Origin: Daphnia carinata
Lineage: Eukaryota > Arthropoda > Branchiopoda > Diplostraca > Daphniidae
Length of the DNA: 64,000 nucleotides
NCBI RefSeq assembly: GCF_022539665.2
Contig: NC_081333.1
Coordinates: 5,640,971-5,704,970 of the forward strand
Reading direction: 5' to 3'
The notes beneath the pieces are model-generated. The model was not told the DNA's origin and did no database searches. It saw only the letters and a program-made list of their open reading frames with translations. Shown here piece by piece: positions 19,680-31,900 of the stretch. A program made the position numbers and the translations under genes. Positions within the stretch are counted from its first letter, which is position 1; each line of letters starts with the position of its first letter.

Positions 19680-22669
19680 GTCCTTATCCCAAGCGTTCTT
19701 TCCTTTTTTAATAGCCTGTTTGTAGCACCTGCCATTCATGACGTCAAACGCTTTATTTATGAGACTGGTCATCTCTTCCGTTCCTTTTGTGTCTATTTTA
19801 ACATGGAATGAAATTAGCGAAAGTTAAAATTACTTGAAGTTTACCTTTGAACGCCTCTTTAGTGCTTTCTCTGTTACGAAAAAATCAAAAACCTATGGCG
19901 ACCGAATTTGACAGTAACTGAGCTGCCCTCCTGACGTTCATTCTTTCAAATGAAGTTGGTTTTAAATGCGCATCTTTTAATTTTGAAAGGGCACTAAGCG
20001 GTGTTTTATTAATCTGGCTTGTTTTGTACAACAATTCAAAATCACTATATTTTACGGGGATCCCCCTAAACTGAAAGGTAATAGATATGATTGTTAAGTA
20101 TCATTATGGCTTACATAAAAATAACTACCTGGACGTTTTTTACGTTGAATATGTTATTCCGTATACATTTGATGAGATGTGGAACGTCAATGAAAAATAG
20201 ATCAACTCTTCTTCTAATGTAGGGTGGTCGAATGATGTTGCGCTTTCTTTTTCGCCGATATATGAGTTGCCGGATTGATTTTCGAGAACCGCAGAACGGC
20301 TTTCTTGATCCATTTTTTTTGCAGATCTAGCGATATCGAATTCATGTTTTTTGCAATGCCAACATTGCGTCCGCTCATTTTTGAGTCACTGAAGGTGTCG
20401 TGATTGAGTGGTATTTCCCGGAAACACCACAGAGTTGCATTACTGTTTTGTTGCTTTGTGCACCATCACAAACAACGTTTTTCACTATTGCCTCATTTTG
20501 TTCTAGAATGGTTATAGCTCGAGCCATCAGTTAATGAATTGCACCTCTTGGACAGTCCCTCTTTGTTTCATAACGAGCTATCGGCTGTATCCATGGATAG
20601 CGATAGGGCGAAAAATGAATACAAGAACGTGATCCGCTAATTCGCCCTCATGGCTCTTTAGATTGATCGAATGTTCTAAGCCATCATCCTGCCCATAGTC
20701 CACAAACCCCTCAAAAATAAGCTTTTTCGAATCAAACGTGAGGTCTTCGGCTATGGTCATCTCATCCCAAACCAAGATGCCGTAACGCATTTCCTTTGGT
20801 TTCGCTGAGAGAAAACTCCTAATCGATGTTAATGCAAAACTGTTCAGCCCAAAAGTACATGGCATGCAGCTCAGTAATCGACGAATGGTCTCCGGTGAAG
20901 GAAGAGGAAGAAGATTTTGTTTTCGCAAATGATCATAGGCAGCTTTGCTTTTGATACGTAGTAGTACGCATTCCAGAACAAATTCAGGGTCGTAGCGCAT
21001 TGATTTACTGTTTCTGAATTCAGCTTTTTTCAAAATCACTTTAACAACCAATATTTCCTGAAATCATAAAAAAACGTTGTTAGTGATGAACTTGCAACAG
21101 TTTCAACACGTCAAATGCAATGAATTGGTTTATATTTTTATAAACTCCGTTGACAGCAGCATTGTTTGCATACAAGGAAAGTCTAATAAGGCATCAAATT
21201 TGGTCAAGTAGTCAACCTCTTTCCAAGGAGAATTCAAATAAACAAAATAGTCTTGCTTCGTAAATTGGTTGCAGTACCGCATTTAAAGTCACTTTATACA
21301 CAGTGAATAGTCAATAGCTAATTCTAATTTTTGATAAAATTTTTGATAAATCTAATTCATGATTTTCCATTAGGCAAATTCTAAACGTAACCAGCGTCAA
21401 CCACACGATTACCTGTAACAACCATTACCTTAGAAGACAAAGTGCTTAATTTCTCTCGAAGAAGTAGTTCACCTGTGGTAGTTAACTTATTCCTAAGATA
21501 TCTTAACTCTTCCCGTATTTTCTGCAATAAAGAGATTATGTAGCGTTAAACATAGCCAATGAAAAATATTCCAATAAATACCTTAACAAGTATTTCTTTG
21601 CGCTTAAGTTTGCGTTGTAAAAGCTTTTTCTTCAGTTGGCATTTTTGGCGTTCCATGAGCCTCGTCATTTTGCTTGCCTTTACCTTCCCTTCCATTATTT
21701 TCTTGTAGCCGTCATACTTGTAGCACATGTCCCCTTTCTCCAAAATTCGTGAACAGAGCCGTGATCGTCGTGTAAAGTTCGAATCGATCTTGGCTCTTTC
21801 AGAACAACTTGTCAGATGGCTGCTCGAAGAGAAATTGAAACCACGGCAAATGGAAGCTGCCTCAGAACGCGACGCAAGGTCGGTAATTTCATCCACATTT
21901 TGGATGAATTGAGATAGGAAATCCGGTGTTCTGACCACTACTCCTAAAACACTATAAAAAACTTCATTCCCCACTACTGTAATAGACTTGGTAATGATTG
22001 TAGCATCGTCCACAGATTCAATTCGTATGGCAATCTTCTTTCGAACAGTGGGGTCATCATGTTCATAAACATCGCAGTCAGGCAACCAACGCCATGATGG
22101 TGGAAACTTAGCTTCTGTTGGATCGAACATGAGGTTGGAAACAGGCTAGTGAGATCTGCAGGTTCATCTATTACTTCATGATCAACGTTTCCACCTGTTG
22201 CTTCTGTTTGAATAGCAATATTTTCAATATCTTCAGGAGTGTTGGTCAACTCTGCTACGTCAGGTGTCTTTCTAATCTCTAATACACTTTTCCTACTTGG
22301 AACCTTTCTAGTGGGTTTTTCTTCTTTCTGTGGCAAGCCTAGAATAGTTAATATTAGTTAAACCATTTAAGAGAAAAACCGTATACCCAATTTATTACCT
22401 AGATTGATACTTGGTACAGCCCTCGGTGCCAACTTCCAACGATGCAAAGGATATGCTTGATTAAGAATATACTTTGCCTTGATTATGTGTTCTTCCTTAA
22501 AATGTTTAGCACGAACATGATCTTTTTTTGATAACTTCCTGTCTTTCCTTGGTATGGTTTTTCTCCATATCAATAGCTGTCTGTCGTCTTTGGGTGTCTT
22601 GAAACATGGAATTTTCTCAGTGGTGCACTTATATCCAATTTTACATCCAACAACAAAGCATTTCACCAT
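19680..22669 (-). pseudogene. P-element (THAP9-like) transposase, multi-exon, decayed
   Basis: Starts at ATG 22669 with a THAP domain: C-X4-C (CFVVGC), tryptophan in LLIWRKTIP, basic middle, H-F of VRAKHF, and AVPSI near the end (THAP AVPTF-like box). The third zinc Cys, normally before A-K-H-F, is Arg. Downstream are a K-rich coiled coil (LMERQKCQLKKKLLQRKLKR near 21620) and the RNase H-like catalytic domain with LVWDEMTIAEDLTFDS near 20770, then VKNVVCDGAQSNK near 20490. Later come FFIDVPHLIKCIRNN near 20180, the family-typical MNVRRAAQLLSNSVA near 19930 and NKAFDVMNGRC near 19750. Short introns and scattered stops and frameshifts are present. Terminal repeats were not found. Confidence 0.8.
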
Positions 22670-23039
22670 GATGCCGACGACTTGAAAAGGACGAAAACAC
22701 TGGTAAAAGTTATTGGTTATTTAAAATTATAATTAAAAATAGTACTTTTTGTCAGAAAGCCCACTGAGAGGACTAGGAAGCATCGTAAACAAGGGAAACT
22801 GAACAGGTGGCGCTCGTAGCGGATTTTCCGGGTACCAAAACAGAAAACGGGTACATTTGGATTCTATGGCGTGTGGGTACCTCTCCTGTTAGACCGTGAT
22901 TCTACTAAGAAGACGAAGACGTCCCAGGCTCGCTGCAACTATAAAAATGGAACAGGCTTCCATTCGGACTCACATGTAGCCCGGCAGTGCTAAGGGCCGT
23001 CTTGAAAAAACACTTGCAGTCCTATCAAGGCGATCTATC
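22670..23039. other. Junction of P element and BEL-E
   Basis: Non-coding by eye. It should contain the 5' end of the P element. GGTGGCGCTCGTAGCGG near 22807 is a GC-rich inverted-repeat-like string of unknown meaning. Confidence 0.3.
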
Positions 23040-25560
23040 GCGATCCATCTAGCAGTAGACAAATCCTACGCCACCTATTTGTAGACGACTATTTGTCAAA
23101 TGCGTATACAGTAAAAGAAGCAATGGCCGTAATCGGAACTGTACTGAAACTTTTTCCAGACGCAAAAATGGACTTAAGAAAATAGTTGACCAACAACAGT
23201 GAGCTGCGTGGATATCTACAAAAACAAAATTTAACAGAAGACTCAGCCAATTCACACTCGTGTCTTAATTTAGACCCGCAGAAAGTACTTGGTGTAAGAT
23301 AGAATACAAGCACGAATTGCTTTTATTTCAAGCCTGATGTAATTGTAGACGCAGCTGCAAAAGTCAAAATTTTAACGAAGAGATCTTTCGCCAAAATTTC
23401 AACGAAACTGTTCGACCCACTTGGATTAATTGGACCCGTCATGTTACAATTCAAGCTGCTATTTCAAGAATTGTGGCAAGCCAAAATTGAATGGGACGAT
23501 GAAGTTCCCAAAGATACGGAGATCCTATTTAGGACGATGGTTGAAGACCTCAAAGCAATTGAGAAAATACAAGTACCAAGAATGATTTCTTTGGTACCAA
23601 ACAAGCACATGCAAGAGCTGCACATATTTTGTGACGCTTCGACAAAAGCATATGGTGCAGTGGCTTACGCGAAATCGCATTAGCCAGATTTCATCCGCCT
23701 AATTTGATGCAACACAAGAGCAGCGTCGCCTCTGAAAAATGAAGTATCGCTACCGAGACTAGAATTGCTTATCGCCGAACTCGGTAGTGTATTAGCTGAG
23801 AGAATCGTCAATGCAATTGACAAGGTCCAACGGAAACTACATCTATGGACAGATTCAATGGCAACTTTAGGGTGGATAAAAGGTGAGCCAACTCGTTGGA
23901 AGCTGTTTGTCAGAAACAGAGTTGAGGCAATTAGAAGAAGGTCCAAACCAGAACAGTGGAAACACTGCCCTGGGAAAGACAATCCAGCAGACTACGCATC
24001 AAGAGGAACCACGGTAAAAAAGCTGATTGAGGCTTATTTTTGGTGGGGAGGTCCATCCTGGCTGATATACGACGAAAAAGAATGGCCGCAACAAGGAAAT
24101 CTGACATCAGAAGAAATGCAGTCGATGAAGATTGAGGCAAGATCCAAGACAAGAATCGAAAGTCTTGCAGTTAGCAGTACCCTGGATTGGTTTGATGCAT
24201 TGGCATCAAGAGCAAGCAATTATCTGCGGTTTCTACGAAGAATTGCTTGGATGTTTAGGCTTTTTAGAAAGGATTCTCTCGGCAAGGCAATTGAAACGGT
24301 CAGAGGAACAGAAATACAATGTGTATCTATCCACGAAATCGCCACCGCCGAAAACTTTATTTTTAAGTCAATTCAGAAAGGGGCATTTCTAGAAATCTAT
24401 GACTCCCTTCAATATGGAAAACCACTTGGTAGACTGCTATGTAACCTGGAAACTTTAAGACCGATTTGGGATACGCAAGAAAAACTGATTCGAATGACTG
24501 GAAGAGTATGTCCAGCCTTAAAGGAATTGCTGATCGACCCGCCGATTCTTCTCCCAGCAACCGAGAAGATTGCGGACATGATGATTCAATATCGTCATGT
24601 CAAACGGAAACATGCCGGTGTCCAAAACACTCTGACGTTTTTACGAAATTGTTTTTGGATCATTCGTGCCCGCCAACGGATAAAAAGTGCCATCAAACAG
24701 TGTGTGAAGTGTCAACGAGTGCAATCGCGTCCCTTAAATGAAGAAACGGATTCAATGCCCTTGGATCGTACCAAGAGAGCACAACCCTTTGAAGTCATCG
24801 GGAACTTGTGACTGACTTAACTGCCCAAACGTTTTTACACGCGTTAAGAAGAATGGTGTCACGCAGAGAAGATTGCAAAGTTATCTACAGTGACAACGCG
24901 TCAACATTTACTTTTGTGGCAAAACTGATTTCAGAAGACCCTACCCTAGCCAACTGGTTGTCAAGCAAGGGTATTAAGTGGAAATTCTCCCCCAGTCTAG
25001 CTCTCTGATGGTGCAGGTTCTAGGAGAGAATGGTGCACTCCGTTAAAGAACCGTTAAGGAAAGTGTTGGGGAAAATGAAAGTGAGCTACGACCAACTTCA
25101 TACTATTTTGGTCAAAATCGAAGCCATCGTGAACTCACGGCCCCTCACTTATGTGTCTGGAGACGCACAATCATTCAAAGTTTTATCTCCGCAAAGCTGC
25201 TGACTGGAAGGCAACCTGGTGCCACAAAAGAGTCACCCGATTCTACGAAAATGAGCCGCGACGAGCTTATCGAACCGGATAAGCAGAGAAGGGAGCACGC
25301 AGTAACACGCTGGAGGCTTTGGCAAGACTCGTACTTGTCCGACCTTAAGCGATTTTACTGTCGCAAGGGCAAGGGTCCGAGAATTCCACGTGTTGGCCAA
25401 GTCGTCTTGTTGAAAGAGCCAAACATCAAACGAGTTTCATGGCCGACGGCCATTGTTACTGAATTGGTCCCTGGCTACGACGGCAAGGTGAGAGCTGTTA
25501 CCAAACGGCTACGATCGGGAAAGGAAACCACCCGAGACATCTAGACTGTCTACCCTGTAG
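23040..25560 (+). pseudogene. BEL-E pol fragment (RT end to C-terminal domain)
   Basis: Plus-strand BEL/Pao pol lacking gag and most of RT. It begins around the RT catalytic strand (LFVDDYLSNAY near 23075), then STKLFDPLGLIGPVMLQF (23400) and the RNase H start ELHIFCDASTKAYGAVAYAK (23620), LWTDSMATLGWI (23843), HCPGKDNPADYASRG (23960), the integrase zinc domain KRKHAGVQN...CVKCQRVQ (24605-24725), a core piece with VIYSDNASTF (24885) and the C-terminal VGQVVLLKEPNIKRVSW (25390). There are multiple stops and frame changes. The segment with the first integrase Asp is missing between 24810 and 24815. Confidence 0.8.
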
Positions 25561-25817
25561 AAGTACAAGCCGATATCGACACACCAGTCGACGACGCTGA
25601 AGCCGGCGAAAAGGAGAAAACTACGCCCAAGAAGAAAAAGAAGAATCCACTCCGTAAGAAGAAATTGAAATCGCAGGAGGGAACTGGCGATTCCGGCGGG
25701 TAGGATGTTGCGGATTCTCAAAAGAAGAACGACCTGGGGATTTCCAGGTTCGGAAGGCCCGTACGACGACCTGCTGTTTTTTATATTAATTTTTCTATTA
25801 TTATTATATTATTCTTG
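25561..25817 (+). other. 3' flank of BEL-E
   Basis: K-rich pol tail remnant to about 25703, then TGTTGCGGATTC at about 25707, which could be the start of a truncated BEL 3' LTR. No second copy is available to confirm it. AT-rich after 25780. Confidence 0.3.
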
Positions 25818-26021
25818 TGTAAAGTTTCCAAATCCCGTGTATTTGCAGTGAGTTGCCGAAACAACTCCGAATTACAAGCTACAAAATATGCAGTATTTAT
25901 ACTACTACAGAACACAAATGTTGAAGGTAAAGTGGAGGAGATACGTTCACTTTCACTTCTGAAACGCTTGAGGGATGTAAGAAGGTGTGGCTCCTTTTGG
26001 TTAGCCTTTGGGCTTGTTATA
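25818..26021 (-). repeat. LTR-like repeat of retroelement G2 (3' LTR in minus orientation)
   Basis: 204 bp related to 1174-1376. On the minus strand it begins TATAACAAGCCC (TGTAAC in the other copy) and ends CTTTACA. A polypurine run lies immediately upstream on that strand, which marks it as a 3' LTR. Confidence 0.55.
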
Positions 26022-26035
26022 TTTCTTCCCCTCTT
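26022..26035 (-). promoter_or_regulatory. Polypurine tract of G2
   Basis: On the minus strand GAAGAGGGGAAGAA directly precedes the LTR. Position and composition fit a plus-strand primer. Confidence 0.5.
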
Positions 26036-26159
26036 CGATAATAAGAATTGGTCCTCCAATTTGCATTTTCCGTCACCGACTACAGTTGTTGCTATGGTTG
26101 AAACATAAAACTTGTTCCTTCACCTAAAATTTAAGAAAAAGCGTTCAATGTGATTTTAA

Positions 26160-27356
26160 AAAGATTGTTGGCGTATTATCTTTTTTCTTTTCTTCTTTTA
26201 TTCTTGCTTTTCTTTCTGCCTGGTATTTCGGCTATGTTGATTATGGCTTGTTCATTTTCCTCGCGACTGTATTGTTGGTGTTCTTTCCTTTTAATTTTAG
26301 TCAGGGGACTACTGTTATGTTTTAGTTCCCATTTTTGGAATATGGTTTACGCTCTTGTGCTGCATGTTTCTGATCCAGCTGCGTGTCCATGGGAGTCTTT
26401 TATCCCTGCGTCTGCTCCGTGTAGCAGTAAAATCTCGATCATGTCGATTCGATTGAATACGCTTGCTACGTGTAAGGCGGTTTCGCCTGAATCGTCTTGT
26501 TGGTTGATATTGATGAATCTCTCTGCGCAAATTTCGGTGGCCAGGTCTTCTAGGCCATACATGGCTAAATAATGCAGAACGGTTCTGCCGTCAGGTGTTG
26601 CAATGTTGATGTTAGTTGGTGTCCATATTAACTTTGCACATTCTTGGTTTTTGTGTGAGATTGCCAACATTAAGGGAGTTTCTCCGTTGTAGTTGCGAGC
26701 TGTAAATTCACAGTTGTTATGTTTTAGGATCCTCAAAGTAACAGTAGATCATTTTCGGCTGCTGCGATAAGACCAATTGTTTTGCCGTGATAGAGTATCT
26801 CTGGGTCTGCTCCGAAGGATAGTAGAAGATCGGTGATGTCGTACCTACATCTTCGTACGCTGGTGTGGAGTAATGTCTGTTCCTCTTCGAATCTTTCATT
26901 GAGGAATGTGGCCATCTTCTGTCTTGGCCAACCCTGTTGAGTTTTGAATTTGTTTTGGATGCACCTTCTTACTACCTGCATTGGAGCTCCCGTCATTGTC
27001 AATGAAAGTTTTCCGTTTTCTAAGTCTATCATGGCTTGTTTTCGTAGTTGGATTTTTTCTGCTCGCTCCGCTGATATGGATGCCATTGTTTTAATCCGAC
27101 AGTTTTTGCATGATTCCATTTCCCTCTGTTGGTCGTCCCGCTTGTTCCTTTTTTGGGGAGGCTCACATTGAAGGTAGGTGTCACGGTCATATCCTAATAT
27201 AAAATCAACACTGTGTTCACTTTCCATATCGGGTTCCATTCCACTATACGCCGTTAATCCCTCGTTTTCATCATCACCTGATTCACTGCTGTTATTCACT
27301 TCCTCTTTGTTTCCGTAAAAGTCGTTCTTTTCCGTTTCTATTCCATTCCATCCCAT
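26160..27356 (-). pseudogene. Ankyrin-repeat protein, IkB/Bcl3-like layout
   Basis: From ATG 27356 on the minus strand: an acidic N-terminal region (SSESGDDENEGL), a charged middle with CKNCRIK, then about four ankyrin repeats. Repeat hallmarks are EEQTLLHTSVRRCRYDITDL with LLLSFGADPEI, NYNGETPLMLAISHKNQECA, DGRTVLHYLAMYGLEDLA, and SGETALHVASVFNRIDMIEI with LLLHGADAGIKD. The tail (26160-26340) is very basic and could be a nuclear localisation signal. The frame shifts once near 26734 and a TAA near 26346 precedes the tail, so it looks pseudogenised unless spliced. The acidic N-terminus and repeat block resemble nuclear IkB-like proteins; that is inference. Its stop lies about 130 bp before the polypurine tract of G2, so it may be an accessory gene of that retroelement. 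Confidence 0.6.
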
Positions 27357-27978
27357 GTATTGTACTAATTGCTTGTTTTCATCCGTACTTTTCGGACTTT
27401 CTTTTGCTCTGCAGTCCGGTTGGCTATCCTCACTTTTGGTGTCCTCGATGGTGATCAGTTCGTGTACTTTTTCATTTTCCTGGGATGATGGTACCTTTAC
27501 AGTCGTAAATTTTGGCGATGAAATTGTTTGCCATTTTGAGATGAGTTAATGTGATGCACACTCTGAATTGTAAAACAATGTTGGATTTATGCCGTTGAAA
27601 CACTGGGAAGAATTTCGCATTTTTGCAAACCTTTCAAAGTTTGTCGCGTTGCTTTTCCTTTTCCCTTAAGTTCTTGTTTCTATGTTCTTAATTTAATAAC
27701 AAGTTTTCGTGCATTTAATTATGTTCTATTTTCTGTTTTATCCCCTTTTTTGGGTGAGTTTGTTTCTACGTCTTGTGTTGCGTTGACATTTGGATTTATC
27801 GTAGTGCGAGTCGACGAAAATCCTGTTTGTATTTGAACTTTCTTTATTCCTTTTTTAGTCATTGTCGTTTCTTATAGAGATTTTATTGTACTTCTTGAGT
27901 TAGTTTTCTTCGTTCTTTCGTAGAGATTACTGCTTGTTTCTGTTGCTCTTGTTTTGAGTTTTTTTTTTTTTCTTTTCG
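27357..27978. other. Shared upstream region of two divergent genes
   Basis: Minus-strand frame text continues open to about 27540 (ENEKVHELITIEDTKSED) without an ATG. The rest is T-rich and probably holds divergent promoters for the ankyrin frame (minus) and the small gene starting at 27979 (plus). No clear TATA/Inr pair was identified. Confidence 0.35.
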
Positions 27979-27998
27979 ATGGAGCCATTCGAATATAG

Positions 27999-28002
27999 AT
28001 AT
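27999..28002 (+). repeat. Left TSD of Gypsy-C (ATAT)
   Basis: ATAT before 28003 is repeated at 36397-36400, the 4-bp duplication expected for Gypsy-type integrases. Confidence 0.8.
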
Positions 28003-28248
28003 TGTAACAGTTTCACTGGATTTATTTATTCGTAGACAGGTTACAGCTTTACACGACAGCACTACACGACAACAGCACTAACACAGCTTACAGCTACACA
28101 GACTTACTACACTGGACTGCCTCTTTAGCCAGCCGCAGACGGGCTCTTAAGGCCTCTGACATCCGGCCAGATTGGCAAAGTCCATTGACATCGCACATTT
28201 AGGCCACTTAGCATTTGATGCTAAGCGCCAAAGTACATTGGCGCTAAA
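28003..28248 (-). repeat. Gypsy-C 3' LTR
   Basis: 246 bp, partner of 36151-36396. The outer terminal CA beside the polypurine tract is changed here (CTAAA instead of CTACA on the plus strand). Confidence 0.9.
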
Positions 28249-28262
28249 TCCCCCCCCCCTAC
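28249..28262 (-). promoter_or_regulatory. Gypsy-C polypurine tract
   Basis: On the minus strand TAGGGGGGGGGGA directly precedes the 3' LTR. Confidence 0.7.
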
Positions 28263-28396
28263 CTACAGAAACGGGTTCCCAGGGAATGACATAAAGAATG
28301 CCCATGCTTCACTAATAGATTCTAAATGGCTAACACATACAGGCCATACTCACTACTTTAACACAGGGCAAAATAACTGAAATTTAACGGAGACAA

Positions 28397-28900
28397 TCAC
28401 TCCACTGCATGCGGGCCGGGCTCGCCTTGATCTTCATCTCTTGACTCCCGCACCTGCCTAAGACGATCCACCAATAGGGTATCCACGTGACTGCTCAGCC
28501 TTCGATACTCGAACCATAGGTACACCAGCAGCGGCACCGGGAACAGGCATCCAATTAACCATTCGAAAGGATAGCGCTTGGCGTTCCCTTCTTCTTCCCA
28601 CTGGCGCCGCAGACGTTCCACTGCTTTCAGATGTGAGCTCGCTCCTGCTAGGTCTATCCGCGTAGGCGTTCGAAGGGCGGCTGGCGCTTCCTCCATGATG
28701 GGGCTCTTTACCACCGGTTGCGATTGCACCAGGACTGGTGCTAGTAGGCCGCTCAGCATCCCGGCGGCCTCCTCATCGATGACACTCGTCACATTCACCG
28801 GTAACATTTGTCTAAAGCTTGCTTGTAGGACCCAATCGTCCGACGTTGCCGAACACAATCTTGCGGTAGGCCTATTCCCCCTATTCTTTTCCCAGGACAC
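28397..28900 (-). pseudogene. Gypsy-C envelope C-terminus with membrane anchor
   Basis: A 167-codon frame overlapping the end of the long pol-env frame in another phase. It carries the final envelope part: a Pro/Val-rich stem, then a hydrophobic segment FEWLIGCLFPVPLLVYLWF (near 28530) flanked by charged residues, then a short basic/acidic tail. This is a single-pass anchor with a cytoplasmic tail. The change of phase near 28850 means the envelope is frame-broken in this copy. Confidence 0.65.
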
Positions 28901-31900
28901 TGAAGCACTATGGTTACATTATTTTTTCCTGCGTAACCCCATTTTCTTCCTCCAATGTAAAACAGGTCAATACCGGTCCACTTTTTACTGTCTAAACGGC
29001 AGTTCCTCTGAATCCCTTCCGGCTCCTGCAGAAAGACTGCCGCTGCGCAGCTCTTCATCCTCCCTTTCCGATCGATAGGCTTTAGGAAAGGGCATACACT
29101 GCCCATGTAGGGTGCACATTTTCGGGCCTCGTCGACGTTGAACTCGGCGGACAGTTGACGGTCTGGCGATACTCCCAAGTATGGAGCCAAACCTTCGTAG
29201 GAGTGGGATACTGACTCCTCTTTGCTGGATGCTACTGGCATGGGAAACACACTGTAGATCTGCAAGCCGTAATTGAATTCGAACACCGGCAGATGAATAA
29301 ACAATCGAACGTCCCCACTCACAAGCGCCGCCTCCACCCTGGCTTCCTGGTACGCTCTCCAGCCATTTCCTCCTTGTAATGCTGGTGTTAGTCCCCAGCC
29401 TTGGGGCAAAGCTTGTCGAACCGAATCCAGCGCTTGAGCTAGTACGTTTGGAGGACAAAGGAGTGGTGACAATCTCCCTATAGCTGCATCCGCTAGGCCG
29501 GTTTGCCAACCGTGTAGGACTTCGGCCGTCCAGTCCAGCGCTCTATTTGCTTTCTCCACAGACCTTGTTACTTTTTGCAGGAACAGTAACTCTCGAGCCA
29601 GGTGAGTCCAGCTATCATTGAAGACCTTCCTCAGCTGTGCCTGTTCTCGACGCATCTGCCCCGCCACTGCCATGAGAGCACTGATTTCCGACTCATGCTC
29701 CGCCAGGTGTCCAATAGTCACATTTAACAAGGTCGCTTGCTCCTGGAGCAGGTGCACCACCTCCAGACCCCTCTTGTCGAATGACTCGAGCTTCGAGTGC
29801 ACGGCTTCCAAGTCCTTCGTCATGGCGGTTCCAAAGAGCCAGTTAAGAAGCTGGCCGCCCCCGTCGATCAATCCGCGCTTCCGCCGGGCTCCGTCGCCTT
29901 TCAAAGCTCGTTCTAGTTCTCGGAATTCCCGCCTCCGACGCTCCGCTCTTGCCTTGATTTCAGCCAAATCAAGCGCCGGACCTTCCAAAAACGGTTTTAC
30001 TTCCATAGGGAAATTCCCCGTTACCGCTTTGCCGAAGGCACTCGACATATCGTCTATCCAAGCGGTAACCAATTTAATTACCTGCTCCGCCCGCTTGGTG
30101 GGCACGTCGTAAATGACAACCCATTCTGAGTCGCCCAGTGCCAAAGTACCCTCGGGGTGAAACACTGCACCCTCGGTAACAACGAATTTTCTCTTCATTT
30201 CGTTCCCTTGAACCAATTGGCCTACGACACAGACCAATGTAAAGAACAGCATGTTCTTCATCCATCCGGGTGCCCGTTTCTTCCTGGTAGGATGACCCGT
30301 CGGTGCTTCCGCCGCCGAGTCCATTGCGGAACCTCCTTCGTCTTGTAGGCCTTCGTCCAGTTCGGCGATCGGCTCCCATGGACGGCGCCTCACTCTCCCC
30401 CTTTCTCTTTTCGCTGGCTGTTCCACAGCTACTCCAATAGGGTCGGTGTCAGGTGTCACTTCACTGTCAGCTTCGGGTATCGGCCCCGTGTCATTATCGG
30501 CACGCGCCCCACCCGCTTCCATTTCGGCACGTGCCTCTCCCGAGCCGGTGTCAACACACTCGACACCCGACTCGGTTTCGGCATCCACTACCTTCTCACT
30601 TTCCTCTTCGCTATCGGACTCGTCGTCCGATTCCACTACAAACTTCTTCATTTGAGACACATGCACTACAATAGTTTTTTTCCCACTTGGTTTCCGAAAT
30701 TCATAGTTTAGTTCAGTAACTTGTCTGACCACTTTATAAGGACCCACGTATTGATGCAGCAACTTCTCCGCGAGCCCCTTCTTTCGCTGTGGACGAAAGA
30801 TTAACACTAAATCACCAGGTTCGTACACTGGTGGCACACTCGCTCTGGCATCATATTGCGTCTTTTGCCGTTGCTGTACTATGGCCAGCCGGTCCTTGAC
30901 GTCCTCTCTCAGCTCCATCATTGCCTTCATCAGGTCTTCTGCGTCGACGAGTTTTGGCTGGTTTGGTCCTGTCTCCGCCATAAGATCCGCCGGAATCACT
31001 GCCTCTCTTCCATACACCATCATCAAAGGCGTATGGTTGGTGCTTTCCTGTCGGGCAGTGTTGTAGGCAAAGGTTACAAATCCGAGGAATTTGTCCCAAT
31101 CTTCGTGGCTCTCATCCACGTACATCGCTAGCATAGTCGCTAGCGTCTTGTTCTGTCTCTCCACCAGGCCGTTTGCTTGTTGATGGTAAGGCACCGTTAT
31201 GCGATGCGACAGTCGCAGCAATGCCAACACTTCGCGGGTGACTTCGGCTGTAAAACACTTCCCTTGATCTGAAGTCAACTCCCGTGGAAATCCATGTCGA
31301 AGCACGACATCCTCGACGAAGAATTTTGCGATTTGCCGGGCCGTGGCATCCGGCAAAGCCCGTGCTTCCACCCATTTTGTAAGGTAGTCTACTGCAACCA
31401 CAATGTTTGTGTTCCCACTGCGGGATCGTGTAAATGGGCCTAGGACATCAATTCCGATCCTCTCGAAAGGTCCTCCCACCTGTGTGATCTCCATCAGACC
31501 CTTCGTCTTTCCCTGATCCGGCTTCCGCGTCTGGCAGCTTTTGCAGCTCTGGACATACCGGGTAACAGCTCTGTCCATTTTAGGCCAATAAAATCTTTGC
31601 CTAGCCTTTTCCAGGGTCTTTCCTTGCCCCAGATGCCCTGCCGTAGGTTCATCATGAACCCACGACAACGCTTCCTTCCGCCGCTCCGGAGGCACACAAA
31701 GGCGGTCAAATTCCTGACCGAATCTGATCGTCTTCAGGTACAGCAAGCCTTCCTTCAGCATAAAATTTCCGTACTGCGTGGCCCCGTTCTTGCCCATCAC
31801 TTGTTTGATCCATCGCCACTGCTTCACACGGTCTTGGCCTTCCACCCAAGATCCTATATCCAAGCCTATAGCGTACCGCGATAGGGCGTCAGCGTCTTCG

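Noticed and set aside
30446-30674. Plus-strand Ser/Pro-rich frames
   Set aside because: Shadows of the minus-strand Gypsy-C pol-env frame, without conserved domain or start context.
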